DNA of 15,768 nt. Origin: CAWBRT01 sp050015355 (GTDB taxonomy: Bacteria; Acidobacteriota; Terriglobia; Terriglobales; Acidobacteriaceae). Under the pieces are notes generated by a model that was given only the letters and a program-made list of their open reading frames with translations, did no database searches and was not told where the DNA came from. The position numbers and the translations under genes were made by a program. The stretch covers positions 1-15,768 of the forward strand of contig JBEKBO010000112.1 of the NCBI GenBank assembly GCA_050015355.1, written 5' to 3'. Position 1 is the stretch's first letter. Each line of letters begins with the position of its first letter. Below are positions 15,292 through 15,768 of the stretch, piece after piece.

Positions 15292-15606
15292 TCAAACTTC
15301 TGCATCCATTCCACGCATCGAGAGAAGCACGCCAGAGATTCCGGTTTCGAGCGCGGCAAAAACTTCTGCCGTATGTTGCAGATCGTGCTTCCTGCCCATC
15401 TCTTCCAGTTCACGAGCTTTCAGTGAGGCTTCGGAGATTCCCAGGTATCCCAACTCTCCTCTTAGACTGTGGGCTGTCTTCTCTATGCATTCTGCATTCC
15501 CCTCCGCTATGGCGTGCCGCAACGTAGTCATCTGTTTGGGACCCTCTTCCAGGAAAATCTCCACGACTTCGTGGAGAAGCTCTTCGTCGCCGCCCATTCT
15601 TTCCAC
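15292..15606 (-). CDS. Hpt (histidine phosphotransfer) domain protein
   Basis: From GTG 15606 the 104 residues form an all-helical Hpt domain. ELLHEVVEIFLEEGPKQM is followed by the phospho-site helix CIEKTAHSLRGELGYLG with H46 as phospho-acceptor (usual form AHxLKGxxxxxG). RELEEMGRKHDL and a final helix complete the bundle. Hpt proteins pass phosphate between receiver domains. This one directly precedes a receiver-cyclase gene, so that is the natural target. The start is uncertain: upstream of the GTG the frame stays open and still reads Hpt-like (AIAWNIAQTVERMGGDEE) back to a TGA near 15685. The real N terminus may therefore lie upstream, or this may be the tail of a larger frameshifted protein reaching past the window edge. 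Confidence 0.8.
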   Translation of the reverse strand: MERMGGDEELLHEVVEIFLEEGPKQMTTLRHAIAEGNAECIEKTAHSLRGELGYLGISEASLKARELEEMGRKHDLQHTAEVFAALETGISGVLLSMRGMDAEV

Positions 15607-15768
15607 GGTCTGCGCAATATTCCAGGCAATCGCGCCGCCCGGCGCGGCACCCTCTGTGTCAACAATAGTGAGACATCTTCGCCATCAACAATTACTGTAG
15701 GGGCGGAGAAAGATTCCCACCTTCATGAGCAAGACCAATGGTAGGCGGATGGAGTTGAATACTGCGGA

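Overview
The window looks like chromosomal DNA from a GC-rich soil bacterium, most likely an acidobacterium. That assignment is an inference. It rests on the style of the sensor kinases, on a PilZ-like protein of a type I associate with that phylum, and on the density of two-component genes. I see no rRNA, tRNA, CRISPR array or insertion sequence.

Left part (1-3411), metabolic and regulatory. On the minus strand there is a sugar-acid-type MFS transporter broken by a Trp-to-amber stop and missing its last third. Upstream of it sits a GntR/UTRA repressor with a possible promoter and operator. A small membrane protein follows (minus), then a plus-strand SAM methyltransferase behind a perfect Shine-Dalgarno sequence.

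Middle part (3412-10873), a plus-strand signalling array. After about 450 bases with no clear gene (only a coding-like tail), there is a membrane PAS sensor histidine kinase. An in-frame TAG, again at a conserved Trp position, splits it into a membrane half and a kinase half. An Rcp1-type response regulator overlaps the kinase end. Next come a soluble hybrid kinase (REC-PAS-PAS-PAS-HisKA-HATPase-REC) and an NtrC-type sigma-54 activator with its own receiver domain.

Right part (10874-15768), dominated by cyclic-di-GMP functions. On the plus strand are a degenerate PilZ-like protein, a receiver protein translationally coupled to an EAL phosphodiesterase with all visible catalytic residues, and a PilZ protein with both c-di-GMP-binding motifs. 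Converging on these from the right edge is a minus-strand set: an Hpt protein, a PleD-like REC-GGDEF diguanylate cyclase with an I-site, and a single-domain receiver.

Taken together, this locus makes (GGDEF), degrades (EAL) and reads (PilZ) c-di-GMP next to phosphorelay parts (hybrid kinase, Hpt, several receivers). A relay from the hybrid kinase through Hpt to the cyclase is plausible but not shown by sequence. I did not find a clearly new biological system. The most unusual observation is the pair of TGG-to-TAG interruptions in two unrelated genes, both in the context TAG-CTG.
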